Source of the DNA: Emydura subglobosa
Lineage: Eukaryota > Chordata > Testudines > Chelidae
Direction: 5' to 3'
Assembly (NCBI GenBank): GCA_007922225.1
Contig: ML679941.1
Coordinates: 56,321,849 to 56,385,848, forward strand
DNA: 64,000 nt
Every line of letters starts with the position of its first letter. Position 1 is the first letter of the stretch. The notes under the pieces are model-generated. The model made no database searches. It worked only from the letters and a program-made list of their open reading frames with translations, and had not been told where the DNA came from. The translations under genes were made by a program, and so were the position numbers. Positions 33,905 to 45,187 of this stretch are shown one piece after another.

Positions 33905-34715
33905 TTTGTTTTGGAACCCGGGGTTCTGGCAACCCAAACCTCATGGTAACTTTACTTTGTGTGAGGTATTGTCATGAAATAAGCCGAATGGAGACACGGC
34001 CATCAGCTGATAGATTGACTGGTAGAAACAGTATAACATAAAAGTGCTCTTACTACAAAGCTATACTGAGGCTCAAACACAACATGAGAGTGCTCTTACT
34101 TTAAAGCTATACTTTATTTAGGCTCAAGCACTTACCCACGTCCGCAACAGGTTAGTAAAACACCTCAACCCTCAATAATTACTGAAGTCTGGGATGGCTT
34201 TTGAATGATTTCTGATTGGCCTGATCTTCCAGCTCTCATTGGAGGATCCAGGAGCTGTGTCCAAGAAGAGACCCCAAAGAATGCAAGCCTCTCCCCCCCA
34301 CCCTCAATTTATCCTTGTTGGTAGACAATAACACATCAAGAAAGAGGGAAAAAAAGTTTCAAAAGGTAGACCTAAGGTTGCCAGAGTACTTAATTAACTA
34401 GATGTGTTCTGACAGAATCTGCATATCTCAAGGCCTGGACTAACATCTTCCAGAGGGCATGCATAAATAAGCTTATTGGTCTTTTCCTGAAATACAGATC
34501 CCAGCACGTCCACCAGAGCATCAGGGAGAGGATGCAGGGTCAGGCAACGATTGAGCAAGAGGTTCCCCTCCCCTCCTGGCTTAGTCATGCCAAAGTTGCA
34601 CACATCTGCACAAAGACCTACCAAGTTTGGCGCTTTAGCAAAAAATTTGATAATCAGTGTTACACTATCAAGTGGTCTCTGGCCCTTTTAACTGGTCTAG
34701 CAAAAACTCCCCATA
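33905..34715. mobile_element. Insertion in the MITE, LTR-like
   Basis: Separates the left and right parts of the MITE. It begins TGTTTTGGAACC and may end near CCCCATACA, but the flanking bases (AGCTT and CTTTT) do not match cleanly. It holds a local duplication: GTGCTCTTACTACAAAGC and GTGCTCTTACTTTAAAGC near 34044 and 34090. On minus, AATAAAGTATAGC near 34110 could be a poly(A) signal. No coding region recognised. Confidence 0.4.
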
Positions 34716-34852
34716 CACTTTTGCTGATGTAAGTGCCCTATTACACCGACATCATAATTCCACCTCTACAAGAGGCTTATGTCAGTGTACTGAGGGTGAT
34801 GCAGTATCTGTGTAGACATTGAGGGTTATTTACAATAGATGTTGGCTGTCAT

Positions 34853-34885
34853 TCTTGTCAATTTCACTTCTCCAAATTGACAAGA
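34853..34885. repeat. Shared MITE hairpin, copy at 34853
   Basis: Arms TCTTGTCAATTT (34853-34864) and AAATTGACAAGA (34874-34885) pair perfectly over 12 bases around a nine-base loop. The same core occurs in the MITEs at 47090 and 55873. Confidence 0.8.
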
Positions 34886-34936
34886 GAGCCCAGCTGACAG
34901 CTCAGGCTGTCACCTGGAGTTGACGGGGAGCTCCAG

Positions 34937-36098
34937 CTAGAGCCCAGCTGTCGCTATATGGCAGTCGTGTTGTCCATGAGAACTGAAACCACCCTGTTTG
35001 TAATGTGGGGCAGGAACACTTGGCAGGCTAGGTGGACCACCCTGAGCTCCCTGACATTGATGTGAAGAGAGAGCTCTTCTTGAGACCATAGGCCTTGAGT
35101 TCTGAGGTACCCTAGGTGGGCTCCCCAATCCTATGCTGATGTGTCAGAGACAAGAGACATTGATGGCTGGGGCCCCGAAAAGGGTACTCCCACACAGACC
35201 ATGTGTTGGTTCAACTGCCATGTCAGTGAATCGAGGAATCGAGCTGGGACTGTGAGCACCAAGTCCAGGTGATGTCACAAAGGTGAATATACTGTGGCCA
35301 GTGAGGCCTGGAGCGGTCTGAGACGTAGCCTTGAGTGTTGCACCTTATATGTGCGTGATGCCATGTGGCCCAAAAGGCTCAGACACTTCTGGACTGTTGT
35401 GGTTGGATGCACCTGGTGGGACCTTGTCAGGGTCATGAGTGAGCGAAACTAATCCTCCGGAAATAGGGTCTTTACCTGTACGGAGTCGAGAACCTACCTG
35501 ATGAACTCAATCCTTTGTACAGGAATATGAGTGGATTTCTGGTCATTTATCAGTAGTCCTAGTGCCTGGAAGGTCAATGAGATGGATGTCCGATTCTGCC
35601 TGAGCTCTGGAATGACTTTTGACAAGCCAATTGTTGAGGTATGGGAATATGTGAACTCCCTTTTTCTGAGGGAAGCTGCCACTACTGCCATACACTTAAT
35701 GAAGACCTGTAAAGTGGCTAGCAGGCCAAACGGAAGAACTGCAAACTAGTAATGAACTTGGTTCATTACAAATCTTAGGAACCTTCTGTGGCCTTGGAAA
35801 ATTGATACGTGGAAATATTCGTCCTTTAGATCAAGGGTGGCATACCAGTCCTCTGGATCCAGCAAGGGAATTTTAAGTTCTTGAGATAGCAGTTGAGACG
35901 ACATAGCTGTAGGATTGGTCTGAGATCACCCTTGGCTTTTGGGATTAGGAAGTAATGGGAATAAAACCCCTTTTCTCTTAGATGATGTGGAACCTCTTCC
36001 ACAGCTCCCACCTGGAGGAGGGATTGGATTTCTTGGTCCAGTTGTTGCTCGTGAGACGGATCCCTGAAGAGGGATGGGGAGGGGAGATGGGAAGGCAA
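34937..36098 (-). pseudogene. DIRS RT and RNase H of element A
   Basis: RT: KGFYSHYFLIPKAKGDLRPI and, in a shifted frame, DWYATLDLKDEYFHVSI with the first catalytic aspartate of the palm. QVHYQFAVLPFGL follows. The FTYSHTSTI stretch near 35650 sits where the YIDD box should be and lacks the acids. RNase H: DWGAHLGYLRTQGLWSQEEL and HINVRELRVVHLACQVFLP near 35150-35010, ending in HGQHDCHIAT where DNTT is expected. Truncated at 34937 in RNase H. Frameshifts separate the blocks. Confidence 0.8.
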
Positions 36099-36559
36099 GG
36101 TGGATAAAAACTGGAGAGTGTACCCTAATTCTGTTGTGCTTAGTACCCAACAGTCTGAGGTTGTGTGTGTGTCCAGGCATTAAGGAAGTGGGAGAGTCAG
36201 TTGGAAAACAGGGGTAACTGGATCCGGTGCTGAGGGGATTGAAATGTCGTCCTCGAGTGTCTCGTCAAAACAAGTGCTTTGAATTCCCTGAGTGTCTGGG
36301 GGCTGAGTGCATCAGCCCTGATGAAGAGGTTGGTGCCAGGGGGTGTATGTCTAAACCCTTTGTTCTTCCTCCTTTGCTGGTCATGTTTGTCTGTCTGGCC
36401 AAACAGTGGCCAGTCTGTTGGGGCCTGTAGTGTTTTCTGGATACCGTGGGGGGTATACAGCCCTAGAGACTTTAGGGTTGCCTTGGAGTCTTTAAGACTG
36501 TGGAGTCTGGCATCTGTTTGCTCTGAAAAGAGCGAGGACCCTTCAAATGAGAGATCTTG

Positions 36560-38418
36560 AAGGGTTTGCTATACCTCCTGAGGAAAACCCGAGGATCTCG
36601 ATTTGGCTCTCGATCTGGCTGTGGAATCGGCAGCGTCAAGGGCTGTCCACAGGGAGGCCCTAGCTACTGTTTTCCCTTTTTCAACCAATGATGAGAATGC
36701 CTGTTTGGCCTCCTGAGGAGTAGGTCCTTAAATGTTTGCATCTACTCCCACTTATTAAAATCATAACCTCCTAGCAAAGCTTGTTGGTTTGCTATTTGGA
36801 GTTGTAGGCCTCCAACAGAGTAGGTCTTCTGGCCAAACAGGTCTTACTTTTTGGGGTCCTTTGTGTGTGGAGCCCACTTGGCCCTATTGATCACTGTTGA
36901 TTTTCGTTGGCAGCCACAACCACTAGGGACCCTGGGGGAGGGTGTGAAAAAAGAAATTCGTACTCTTTTGCTGGTAGGAAGTATTTTTGCTCCATCCATT
37001 TAGCCATAGGAGGGAAGGAAGTGGGGGTGTGCCACAGTGCCCTAATTAGGTCCATGTTAGCCTCGTTGAATGGTAGAGCTACACTTGAGGGACCTGCCGC
37101 TGACAAAATGTCCAGTAAGCTGTGTGTGGTCTCCTTGACCACTTCAGCATGAATACCTGAGTTCAAGGCCATCTGCTTTAATAAGCCCTGGTAGGCCTAG
37201 TGGTCATCTTGAGGCAGGGACACACCTGCTGCTATCACCACATCATCTGGGGGAGAGGAGGAGGAGGCTATAACCAAGTGAGGGGCCTCCGCCCTTCCCT
37301 CTGTGTCGACTGAGACCTATGGGACTTCTTCCTGAGGCTCAGTCCCGGGGTCAGTACCGGAGTCCAGATTGGGGGTCTTGTGGCGAGGTACCAGAGGTTC
37401 CCTACTCTCCGAGGCCACAGAATATGAACACCTCGAAATGGTGCCCTAGCCCGGGGGAAACCCCAACAAGTTCCAGAATGGCCATTGCATGGACATTGGT
37501 CTCCATGGACTCAGTGGCCAAATGTTCAGGAGCACCATTGAGCTTGAGGCCACTGCAGAGTAGGAATGGCATAGGGAGCAGCATGGCAGCTCTGATGGTT
37601 GGGAGAGTAGGACCTGATTTTGGACTCTGATGAAGAGAACGAATTGCAGTGAAGTGACCAAAGAGACCTCTTGGTGCCAGTGACTGGCATCATGGAGAGG
37701 TTCGGACAGAAGCTTCCTAGATGGCTCTCTGCTACTCAGCGGTACCAGTGGTGCCAAGTCCTGAACCTCTGGGAACCCCAGGACTGGTAGTGATAGCAGG
37801 TTCCTAGCTGTGGTGAATGCTTCTGGAGTTGATGGTATCTCAAACTGACTGGTAAGCTGTCTTCCCAAGGGTGGTACCTCCCATGCTGGAGTCAGCAGGA
37901 CTGGTGGAGGTACCGAAGCTGAAGGAACCAGCTGTTGTAGTGCTGGAGAGGGAGAGCGAGTGTGGCCTGACATGGGTTTCACTCTATCCTGGTCCCCCTA
38001 CGTGCTTGTCTTCAGCACTGGTGATTGCTCTTCCCTTGGTGCTTTTGGTGTTTCTTCTTATGCAGTGGAGGAGAAGATTGGTGCTGGGACTCCCGACCAA
38101 TGGGAGGAGCACACCACACTGAAGCTGAGGTGCCTGGTGCCGAATCCAAGCTCAACTCTGAAGCTGGTCTTAGGGCTTCCTCCAGGAGGAGGACTTAACT
38201 TCACTTCCCGGTCTTTCTTGGTGCGGGGTTTGATATCCCTGCAGATCTGATAGTGGTCTTTCTTGTGAGCTTCCCCTAAACACTTGACACCTCGAGTGCA
38301 GGTTGCTCAATGGCATGAACTTGCTGCAGGAAGCACAGGGCTTGAAGCCCGGTGACTGAGGTATGCCTCGGCACTGGGGAGCAGACAGACTTTGCCAACT
38401 AAGTGCGGCGGCATCCAA
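36560..38418 (-). pseudogene. DIRS gag of element A
   Basis: The first part (38418-38170) contains FKPCASCSKFMPLSNLHSRC, a spaced cysteine pattern resembling the zinc-binding segment of these gags. A 178-codon open frame (37982-37446) gives the Pro/Ser/Leu-rich middle, although parts may be read in the wrong frame. The capsid-like part (37172-36891) reads GIHAEVVKETTHSLLDILSA, VALPFNEANMDLIRALWHTP and KYFLPAKEYEFLFSHPPPGS, a conserved order in turtle DIRS elements. Frame changes between these parts make it a pseudogene. Confidence 0.75.
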
Positions 38419-38680
38419 ACTATCTAACTACTAACAACTACTACTAGCTATCTACACTAAAGAAGAGAAGGAAATTACGGGGAGGAATTGCCTGAGCAAT
38501 GAGAGAAGTTCCAGCAACCGTCACGGGCGGTAAGAAAGAAATGAAGGGGCGCTGGGTTGACAGTCCCTTATACCGGTGCTATGAGCGCGCAGCATCAGAG
38601 GGCACTGGAGCTGACCCAGTGAATACTCCTAAGAGGAAAAATTCCAGCAACTGTGCTTGGGGTGAGCTATATTGGAATGT

Positions 38681-40491
38681 ACAAGTGCAATACATCTTGA
38701 AAAACAATTACAGAAAACTTAATTGTTGTATTTTTTATTTGATTTAATTTTTCTTTTGCAACTGTTCAGTCGTGAATAACATTCACATTTAAATGCTAAC
38801 AAAACATTGCTTAATGTAGTAACAATACTTCATCTTTAAGAACCTCATTTCCTCATTATGTTAAAATAATTAACTTGTTTTTTGTAATTAGGCATAAGTT
38901 CTAAGGGTAAGAGTTCTGGAGACCATTAATTCATTCCTTTTTGGTTACTGTTCTAATAAATTAGTGTTTTAAAATATTTGACGTGTCAATTGACCAGTAA
39001 TTTTTGGACCAGTCAGATGCCCAGCCCTGCAGAAGGGCTCACACCTTTGATGGGATTCTAGGGAATGGGCAAGAGCAACTGGTGAGGCTTGTGAGAGAAG
39101 ATGTAGTTTCACGGCCTGAGTGATTGGGCCACATGGTCCCCGCTGCCAAGAGGTGTGTTAAGACTTAAGCTCTGCACCTGAAATGCATGATTGGAAGACC
39201 AAAGTCAGGGACAGTGCCTGAACTCTGCTCAACCCCAGTAAGCTAAGGGAATATGGGATTCAGTGTTTGGATCCCCTCACAGCAGTCTGGTGAGTGTTCA
39301 GCAGGGAAAGCTTGACCAGATCTGTGACTTTATGAACATAGATATATTTCATGTAACTTATTTTTACTGGACTGGATTGTCCAAAACTGATGGACTGCAA
39401 CTCTAGTTCATTTCTTGTCTCTAACACTTAAAATTAATGATCCCATTTTATGTTTTTGAATAAGAATATTGGTTTGCTGCACAAAAAATAATGGGAAATA
39501 AATTTACAGAAGACAGAACAATTAAGTTAAAAGTTTTGCCAATTTTTAGCTAGTGCAGCATCCAGTTAACATGTTTTTAACAGGTTTGGATTAGTGTGGT
39601 TGAAATTATAATGGTTTAAATGGTCTGAAAAACATTGGTAAAAAGGTATTAGTATTTTAGTACAGTTACAAAAGGCCGAACTAGTTAGTAGAGAGGATTA
39701 TTATATTTTATTTCCAACAATGTACACTTTTTCTCCATTTTGAACAATGCATGCCTTTTTATATTTGAGGAACAAATATGCCCAGAAACTGAATCACAGA
39801 ATGTTTTATGGTTCACTTCTCAAAACTTTAGTACTGAGTGTTCGGGGGTTTTTCATTGGGTTCCCCACCCCTAGGAAAATGAGTGGGTTTGTTCAGGTTC
39901 ACAACGACCTTGGTTTTCATTGCCTTTGTTAGACTTTTGATTAAGGTTATTTATATCAGGCAGCACTGGAGATCATGCTGTATCTTGGCAGAGGAGAACA
40001 CTGTATTTAGATTTTTGCAAATTAATTCTTATTCTGCAGATGCAGAGTTTACATAATGAATCAGTAATTTTTGATGCATTTAAATTCACATCATACAGAT
40101 AGTCAAATAATAAGATACATGCAAATATTACTATTCAAATGAATTTTAATGATCTAAAATTCTTCGCAAGTAACTTTCTACTACAGTATTTCATTTTGAT
40201 CCTATAAATTAATCTTTACATGTATTTAAGTTGAAATAAAGCATTTTGCGCAGCAGCCACTTCTTTGTCCAGGATAAGGCCGTGGAAACTCACTTTGTGT
40301 CTGTGCAGCAGGATTAATTTTGATTTCTATGGTAAATCTAATTTCCATTTTGGTGCTGTAAACAAGATTTTTAGGAAGTGACAGTAATACTGTGAGTAAA
40401 GTTCCCCCTGTCTAGGTACTTAAGTTGTCTAAATGTTGCTCTGCCATAAAAACAAGACATTTTGATCCTTTCCTTTTATTTTTCCTTACAG
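38681..40491. other. Intron 1, last part
   Basis: AT-rich. A block at about 39000-39320 resembles 56747-57000 loosely (CACACCTTTG..., TTGGATCCCCTCACAGC...), which hints at a dispersed repeat. A pyrimidine-rich tract and AG acceptor precede exon 2. Confidence 0.45.
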
Positions 40492-40590
40492 GTTACATAT
40501 GAACAAGAAGGGGTTTTCATTCATTCATCTGGTGCAAAAAATTATGACCAGGACCGTTTAATATCAGGAATACTACGTGTCATAGAAAAG
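40492..40590 (+). CDS. TBC1D15: TBC1D15 coding exon 2
   Basis: 99 bases, 33 codons, reading VTYEQEGVFIHSSGAKNY then DQDRLISGILRVIEK. This matches the start of the N-terminal Rab-binding domain (DUF3548) of TBC1D15, with conservative differences from the mammalian protein (which has YIHSS and RVLEK). The acceptor is TTCCTTACAG and the donor GTTTGATA, a GT donor with weak agreement at +3 to +5. Both borders are phase 0. No ORF extends through the borders in frame, so the splice sites are supported by the protein match. Confidence 0.93.
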
Positions 40591-40713
40591 GTTTGATACA
40601 GTTAGAATTTTTTCTTGCATTTACCTACAGTGCATCTAACAAACCTTTGCAAGTTTAAAATACTAAAAGAAAAATCCTCAGTGTTTGTATTTGTTAATGA
40701 ACACCATGATTAA

Positions 40714-41305
40714 GGATAAGATTGTCACGGAGGATTCTGTGACATCCTGCAGCCTCTGTGACATTTTCTGCTTCAGCTGGAGGGGGCTGGGGAGAAGAGT
40801 TGTCAGCAGGCAGGGAGAAAGGGAGACCAAGACCTCCAAGCTGCAGCGAGCAGTGGGGGATCCCTGGAACTCCCTGCCGCTGCCCACGGCCTCTGTAGCT
40901 CCCAGCCACCATGGGTGGCAGGACCCTCTGGAACTCTGATCTCCCCTTAACCCCTATCCACTGCCATGGGTGGCCCTTTGAGCTCCAAGCTGCTGCAGGA
41001 GGCAAGGAGCCCCTGCAGCTCCAAGCCGCTGTGGGCAGTGAAGGGGGACTCTCTGGAGCTCCCAGATGCTGCTCCAGGTGACGGGGGCCCCCTGCAGCTC
41101 CCAGTTGTGGGCCCCTCAGGCCGGTGGGCGGCCCTCAGACCCAGAGGTCCTAGCCCTGGCCCCTAGCTTCCAGCCACCTCCACCCCACCTCACTCCACCT
41201 CACCCCGTCAGCCCCATTTTGTCATAGAAGTTATTTTTAGTAGAAGTCAGGGAGAGGTCCTGGGCAATAAACAAAATTCACAGAAGCTGTGACAAAATCT
41301 TAACC
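40714..41305. mobile_element. TTAA-flanked MITE filling intron 2
   Basis: Begins GGATAAGATTGTCACGGAG and ends CACAAAATCTTAACC region (41291-41305), so the termini pair as GGATAAGATT/GGTTAAGATT with GTCAC inside. TTAA lies on both sides (40710-40713 and 41306-41309). The interior has imperfect GC-rich repeats of about 60 bases (GAGCTCC, CTGCAGCTC). No coding capacity; it spans 592 of the 858 bases of intron 2. TTAA duplications are typical of piggyBac, but the termini are not classical for that family. Confidence 0.7.
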
Positions 41306-41448
41306 TTAACCATGATGTTTGGCCGCTGTACCTAAAATACATGTAAGGATAAAGTAAACATACATAATTTACATAGAGAGACCTACATTTTCTTAATTAT
41401 AACCTTACTGAGTTTGTGTTTGATGGATAAGTGTAACTTGTATTGTAG

Positions 41449-41523
41449 GAAGCTGAAGTAATAGTGGACTGGAGACCATCGGATGATACTTTGGACTCTT
41501 CCAGTATCCTCTGTGCTGGAAAG
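41449..41523 (+). CDS. TBC1D15: TBC1D15 coding exon 3
   Basis: 75 bases, 25 codons: EAEVIVDWRPSDDTL then DSSSILCAGK. It matches the VDWRPxDD segment of the TBC1D15 N-terminal domain. Acceptor TGTATTGTAG, donor GTATGC, phase 0 at both ends. It begins 144 bases after the MITE of intron 2 ends. Confidence 0.93.
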
Positions 41524-41641
41524 GTATGCTTACTAATTACTAACATTCACCTTTTAATCTCTCTGCTGTTTTTGTATTTATTGTTCATCTATTAAATTAA
41601 GATAGATGATCCTAAAACTAGAAACAAAATTTACTTATTCA

Positions 41642-42275
41642 GTGTGGTGGTTATTTTTGTTACTGTAACACCTAGGAATCCTAGTCATGCACCTGGACTC
41701 CATTGTGCTAAGCCAGTGGTTCCCAACCTGTGGCTCAGGGGCCAAAAATGGCCCGCGAGGGCTTTCAAAGTGGCCTGCAGCTCCCCTCCTGCTGGCTGCA
41801 GAAGGAAGTCGCTGCCTAAGGACCCAGGGAGAGCACGTTTCCATGGGCTAAAAGACCGGGGCAGGCTCCTTGCTGCAGCCAAGGGAATGGGAGATCAGCG
41901 CTCCCCTCCCCCTAGCTATAGCAGGGAGCACAGCAAAAGCACTCCGCATAGGTGCTCCCTGCTGGAACCAGAGGGAGGTGAGCACTGATCTTCCGTCCCC
42001 CTGACTGCAGAAGGGAGCCACTGCCTAGGGACCCAGGTGGAGTGCATAGGGCTGCAGGACGCATGCGGTTTCCCTGCTGCAGCCAGGGAGATAGGAGATC
42101 AGAGAGGAGGCAGCCTCCTCACTGATCTCCTTCCATCTGGCTGCATTGTGTTGGGAGAGGCCTGCTGGCAGAGATTGGTGGCCCTTCAGGGTTGTAAAAA
42201 TGATATCTGTGGCCCTTGAGCCAAAAACGTTGGGAACCACTGAGCACTGTACAAACAGAACAAAAAGACAGTTAT
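41642..42275 (-). repeat. L2-type tail split by an insertion
   Basis: The left part (41642-41713) reads TTTTTGTTACTGTAACACCT and CTCCATTGTGCTAAGC. The right part (42243-42275) resumes AGCACTGTACAAACAGAACA. Together they form the usual antisense L2-like tail, interrupted after GTGCTAAGC by the MITE. Confidence 0.75.
41714..42242. mobile_element. CAGTGGTT-ended MITE
   Basis: Ends CAGTGGTTCCCAACCTGTGG and CGTTGGGAACCACTG are terminal inverted repeats of about 15 bases, of the CAGTGGTT type common in hAT-like elements. Only AGC is duplicated at the flanks (41711-41713 and 42243-42245), not the eight bases hAT would give, so the superfamily is open. Internally a block of about 205 bases is repeated: CTGCAGAAGGAAGTCGCTGC at 41797 and CTGCAGAAGGGAGCCACTGC at 42005. 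No coding region. Confidence 0.75.
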
Positions 42276-45048
42276 GGTTTGCCATCTGAGGGGAGGGTGC
42301 TAGGATCCAATGAAAGCTGGTCTTCAGAGTATGAAAGAGGGGCGTGTTACCTCTGTGGCTCTGCCTAGAGTAGGATTTAAAAATGTTGTGTTAGGATGTT
42401 AGCTCACACACCCTAACTAAAATGGTTTGTCTCGGGTAGAAGTGGTCTTGTTTAAAGCCTCTAGGATTTAACTGTACTTAAAGCAAATCTATGATGATAT
42501 AAATAAATAAAGCTTGCCTTGTTTTGAGTAGAATTTTGGAAGGTCTTAAATTGAGATAGCTAACATGACCTAACGAGGCCTAAGACAAGTAATTGTTTCC
42601 TACTTTTTTCTTCGTGTTGCAGAAATCTCTCTGCATGGTCAGGGATCTGTGCTATCTTACTCTGCATGTATATGTTAACTTCCAATTTTTCTAAGTGCTC
42701 CTACAGTAAGCTTTTCTCTGCCTGAGCTATAGTGGTTCTACCTCCTCTCTGTAAAAAGCCTAATTTGGCTCCTACCTATTAAGTCTATTAAAATAAAAGT
42801 CCTATAAAAGATTAGAATATTAAAGATCCTTAAGTGGTGGTGGTGTTTAAAAACAGATGACCCACAAGTCTAGAAAGCCAGGAAATTCTGTGCTGATAGT
42901 TACAAGAAGCAAAAACATGGAAGTGTGAAAATGCAAAACTAAGGTCATCCAAATAATTTTTACTTTTCTTCACAGCAGTGTCAGTCTCCCAACTTCTCTC
43001 TTTCATTCCCTTTATGCCATCGGAAGAGGAGGATTAAACCACCAATTTCTACAAAATGTAAACTGTCATTAAAAAATGTATGCTATCCCCTTGGTTGTGA
43101 AAATATACTAAATATGTACTAATTCAGTGCTGATAGACTGCTCCAGTGTCTTCTCTGCTTCTAATAACTTTCCCCAGCAGCGGGAAACTTTTTTCTCCAC
43201 TGTCCTATTTCTGCTTTATGGGTAGCAGTGGAACTAGCAAGAATGGCAATCTCACTCTGTTACTACTTAGCAAAGTTATAAGCAGCAGCAGCAAAGTCCT
43301 GGACCTGTTCATGGAAAGAAACCATATCTCTCTCACCCCTTGCACAGCCAGAGGGTTGAATAGAGAGCAAATTAGTAGAACAGTCTTCTCCTTTAGAGTA
43401 ACTAGGAGAATTTGGGTTACGTATAGAGTATTAGATTCTTTTCTTGCAACCAGGAAATTAGAGAATGGAGAAGAAAGTGAGAGCACTCCTCCTTTTAAAA
43501 TCTTTGGTAAGAATCTCAACATTCTCCCCTTCCTCTGCAGTGGGAAATTTGTTCTAGGTTCTCACCACAGTGTGGCTCCTGGACCTCAGTGGGTGTTGGA
43601 GAGGGCTCCTCTTTCGTACTAGCCTCTGGTTATATATATATATATATACACACACACCCCACCCACCCAGTTCATACCTACCTGTTGAGCGTACTGTTGT
43701 TTGGACCCTTTGTAAGGATTTACATTTGGAAAAGCCAAAACAATGGAACAGTGACTGAGTCACAAGCATAATGTAAGTTTGTTTGTTTTAATAGGGTTAA
43801 AGAGGTATAAAACTGGACATTTTAAAGTGTGGTTCTACCCTAAAAATGTGACTATAAAAGAAGGGCATTTTGGGATTCCATATTCACTCTGTTTTACTGA
43901 TTTGTGTCAAATTTGCTCAGATTAAGCAAGCAAACTTGCAAGTTGCTGGCCCTGCAAACTAACCATGGGTTTCTAAAAGTCAACACGAGTTCGTCCCATC
44001 TTATACATCACCAGTGGGTTTGTGCAAATTGTAATTGATGACATAATCTGCAGACAGTGGTATGGAATGGGATAACAGGGGGCCCAATTTAGCTTGCAGA
44101 GCGTTGTTTATTGATAGTGATAGACAAGGTGAGTAGAACTCAACTTGTCTCAGAGTTGTTGGTAAGTTTGTGGCGATCACAGCTAGAAAAATGTCTATTT
44201 GCTTGTAGAATGATCAGATTTGATATGAAGATTATGTAAAATAATGAATCTGGTTTTCCCCAGTGCCCTTGTTACAAAGTCATTTTACAGAGTTGAACTA
44301 CACTTTATATTTGGAGAAAACTCTGTATGTGTACACTATTGCAAATGGAATTCTGAAACAGAATTGCAAAACATTTGATTTTATAATTGGCTTCATCCAT
44401 AGCTGTCTCCAGTGCAAAGTGTAATGCTTTGCCATCTTAATAACTCTTACTCTTTCTGTATTGTTGCCTTAATACTGTGATCTTGGTTTAGAAGGAATGC
44501 CAGTTCTGTTTCCTACCACTGTATAATTGACACATGGAATTTTCCTGGAGAGTTGGGAATGATTGCTTTTAGGATACTATTTATTTAACCTGGAGTTGTT
44601 AAAATGTGTCCTTTTCTGTTGACTATGTCCATAAAGAAGGGTGGAAGTGACTCAAGCATTGTACAATTTAAGTAATTTAATGAAACATATATCATTACTG
44701 AGATGAGATCAATTTGCCAGTTATGAATAGGTAAGATTGTTTTAAAATTTCTATTTGTTTTTAGTGCATCTCTAGTTGGATAAATTTAAGATTATTTGGG
44801 TGATCTTCACTGTCTTTTTCCATAATTGCAAATGTTTGGGTTTCTTTTGAATTTAAATTTAACATGGAATTTCTTATTTTTCTCCTTTTTGTTTGATGAC
44901 TGTATTCTTCTCAAGTCTCTGTACTTTCAGCCTTAACTCCAATTTTTCAAAGGTGTTTGTGATTTTTAAATCTTGAAATGAGCTACTGATAAAATTCAGG
45001 TTTAGTGTTTTTTGACTTCTGATGTTTTGTTTTTTTTATTTTGTTTAG
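42276..45048. other. Intron 3, nothing recognised
   Basis: AT-rich intron. The open frame at 43146-43622 has no recognisable domain. A TA repeat (43630-43648) runs into a CA repeat (43648-43657). T-rich tract before exon 4. Confidence 0.5.
43630..43657. repeat. TA/CA dinucleotide microsatellite
   Basis: About nine TA units followed by about five CA units. Confidence 0.95.
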
Positions 45049-45187
45049 GATTCCAGTTCAGTTGTCGAATGGACACAAACCCCTAAAGAAAAATCTCCAC
45101 GTGGGCCAGACCATCAGAATAGTTATGAAACAGAATGGGACATGGTCAATACAGTCTCGTTTAAAAAGAAACCACATTCTAATGGAG
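45049..45187 (+). CDS. TBC1D15: TBC1D15 coding exon 4
   Basis: 139 bases: DSSSVVEWTQTPKEKSP, RGPDHQNSYETEWDMVN, TVSFKKKPHSNG plus one base. It matches TBC1D15 closely, with the conserved SSVVEWTQ and EWDMVNTVSFK segments. Acceptor TTTTGTTTAG, donor GTAAAT. The last codon is split after its first base and completed by exon 5 (GAT). The frame shown by a plain ORF scan across this exon (45041-45241) is not the true frame. Confidence 0.93.

Larger units (their letters stand above)
33846..34935. mobile_element. MITE with CTGGTCTACA end, interrupted
   Basis: The left end CCCTGGTCTACATTACAGAG resembles the ends of the MITEs at 46800 and 54253. Interior phrases GAGGCTTATGTCAGTGTACT, TGAGGGTGATGCAG and the CTTGTCAATTT hairpin at 34853-34885 are also shared with them. 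About 800 bases in the middle (roughly 33905-34715) do not belong and look inserted. The right end is not seen; DIRS sequence begins at about 34936. A Harbinger-like, non-autonomous family is inferred from the TTA duplications of its relatives. Confidence 0.6.
34936..38680 (-). mobile_element. DIRS-like retrotransposon A, minus strand
   Basis: On minus: a terminal region with the transcribed leader (38680 to about 38450, containing GAGTATTCACTGGGTCAGC), then gag with a cysteine-rich part (38418-38170), a Pro/Ser-rich middle, the capsid-like part (37172-36560), RT (36098-35490) and RNase H (35160-34937). The tyrosine recombinase and 3' terminus are absent, so the copy is truncated at 34936 against the MITE. 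It lies antisense in TBC1D15 intron 1. Confidence 0.75.

Noticed and set aside
43146..43622. 158-codon frame in TBC1D15 intron 3
   Set aside because: No motif, no flanking splice sites matching a known exon, and a competing frame on the opposite strand.
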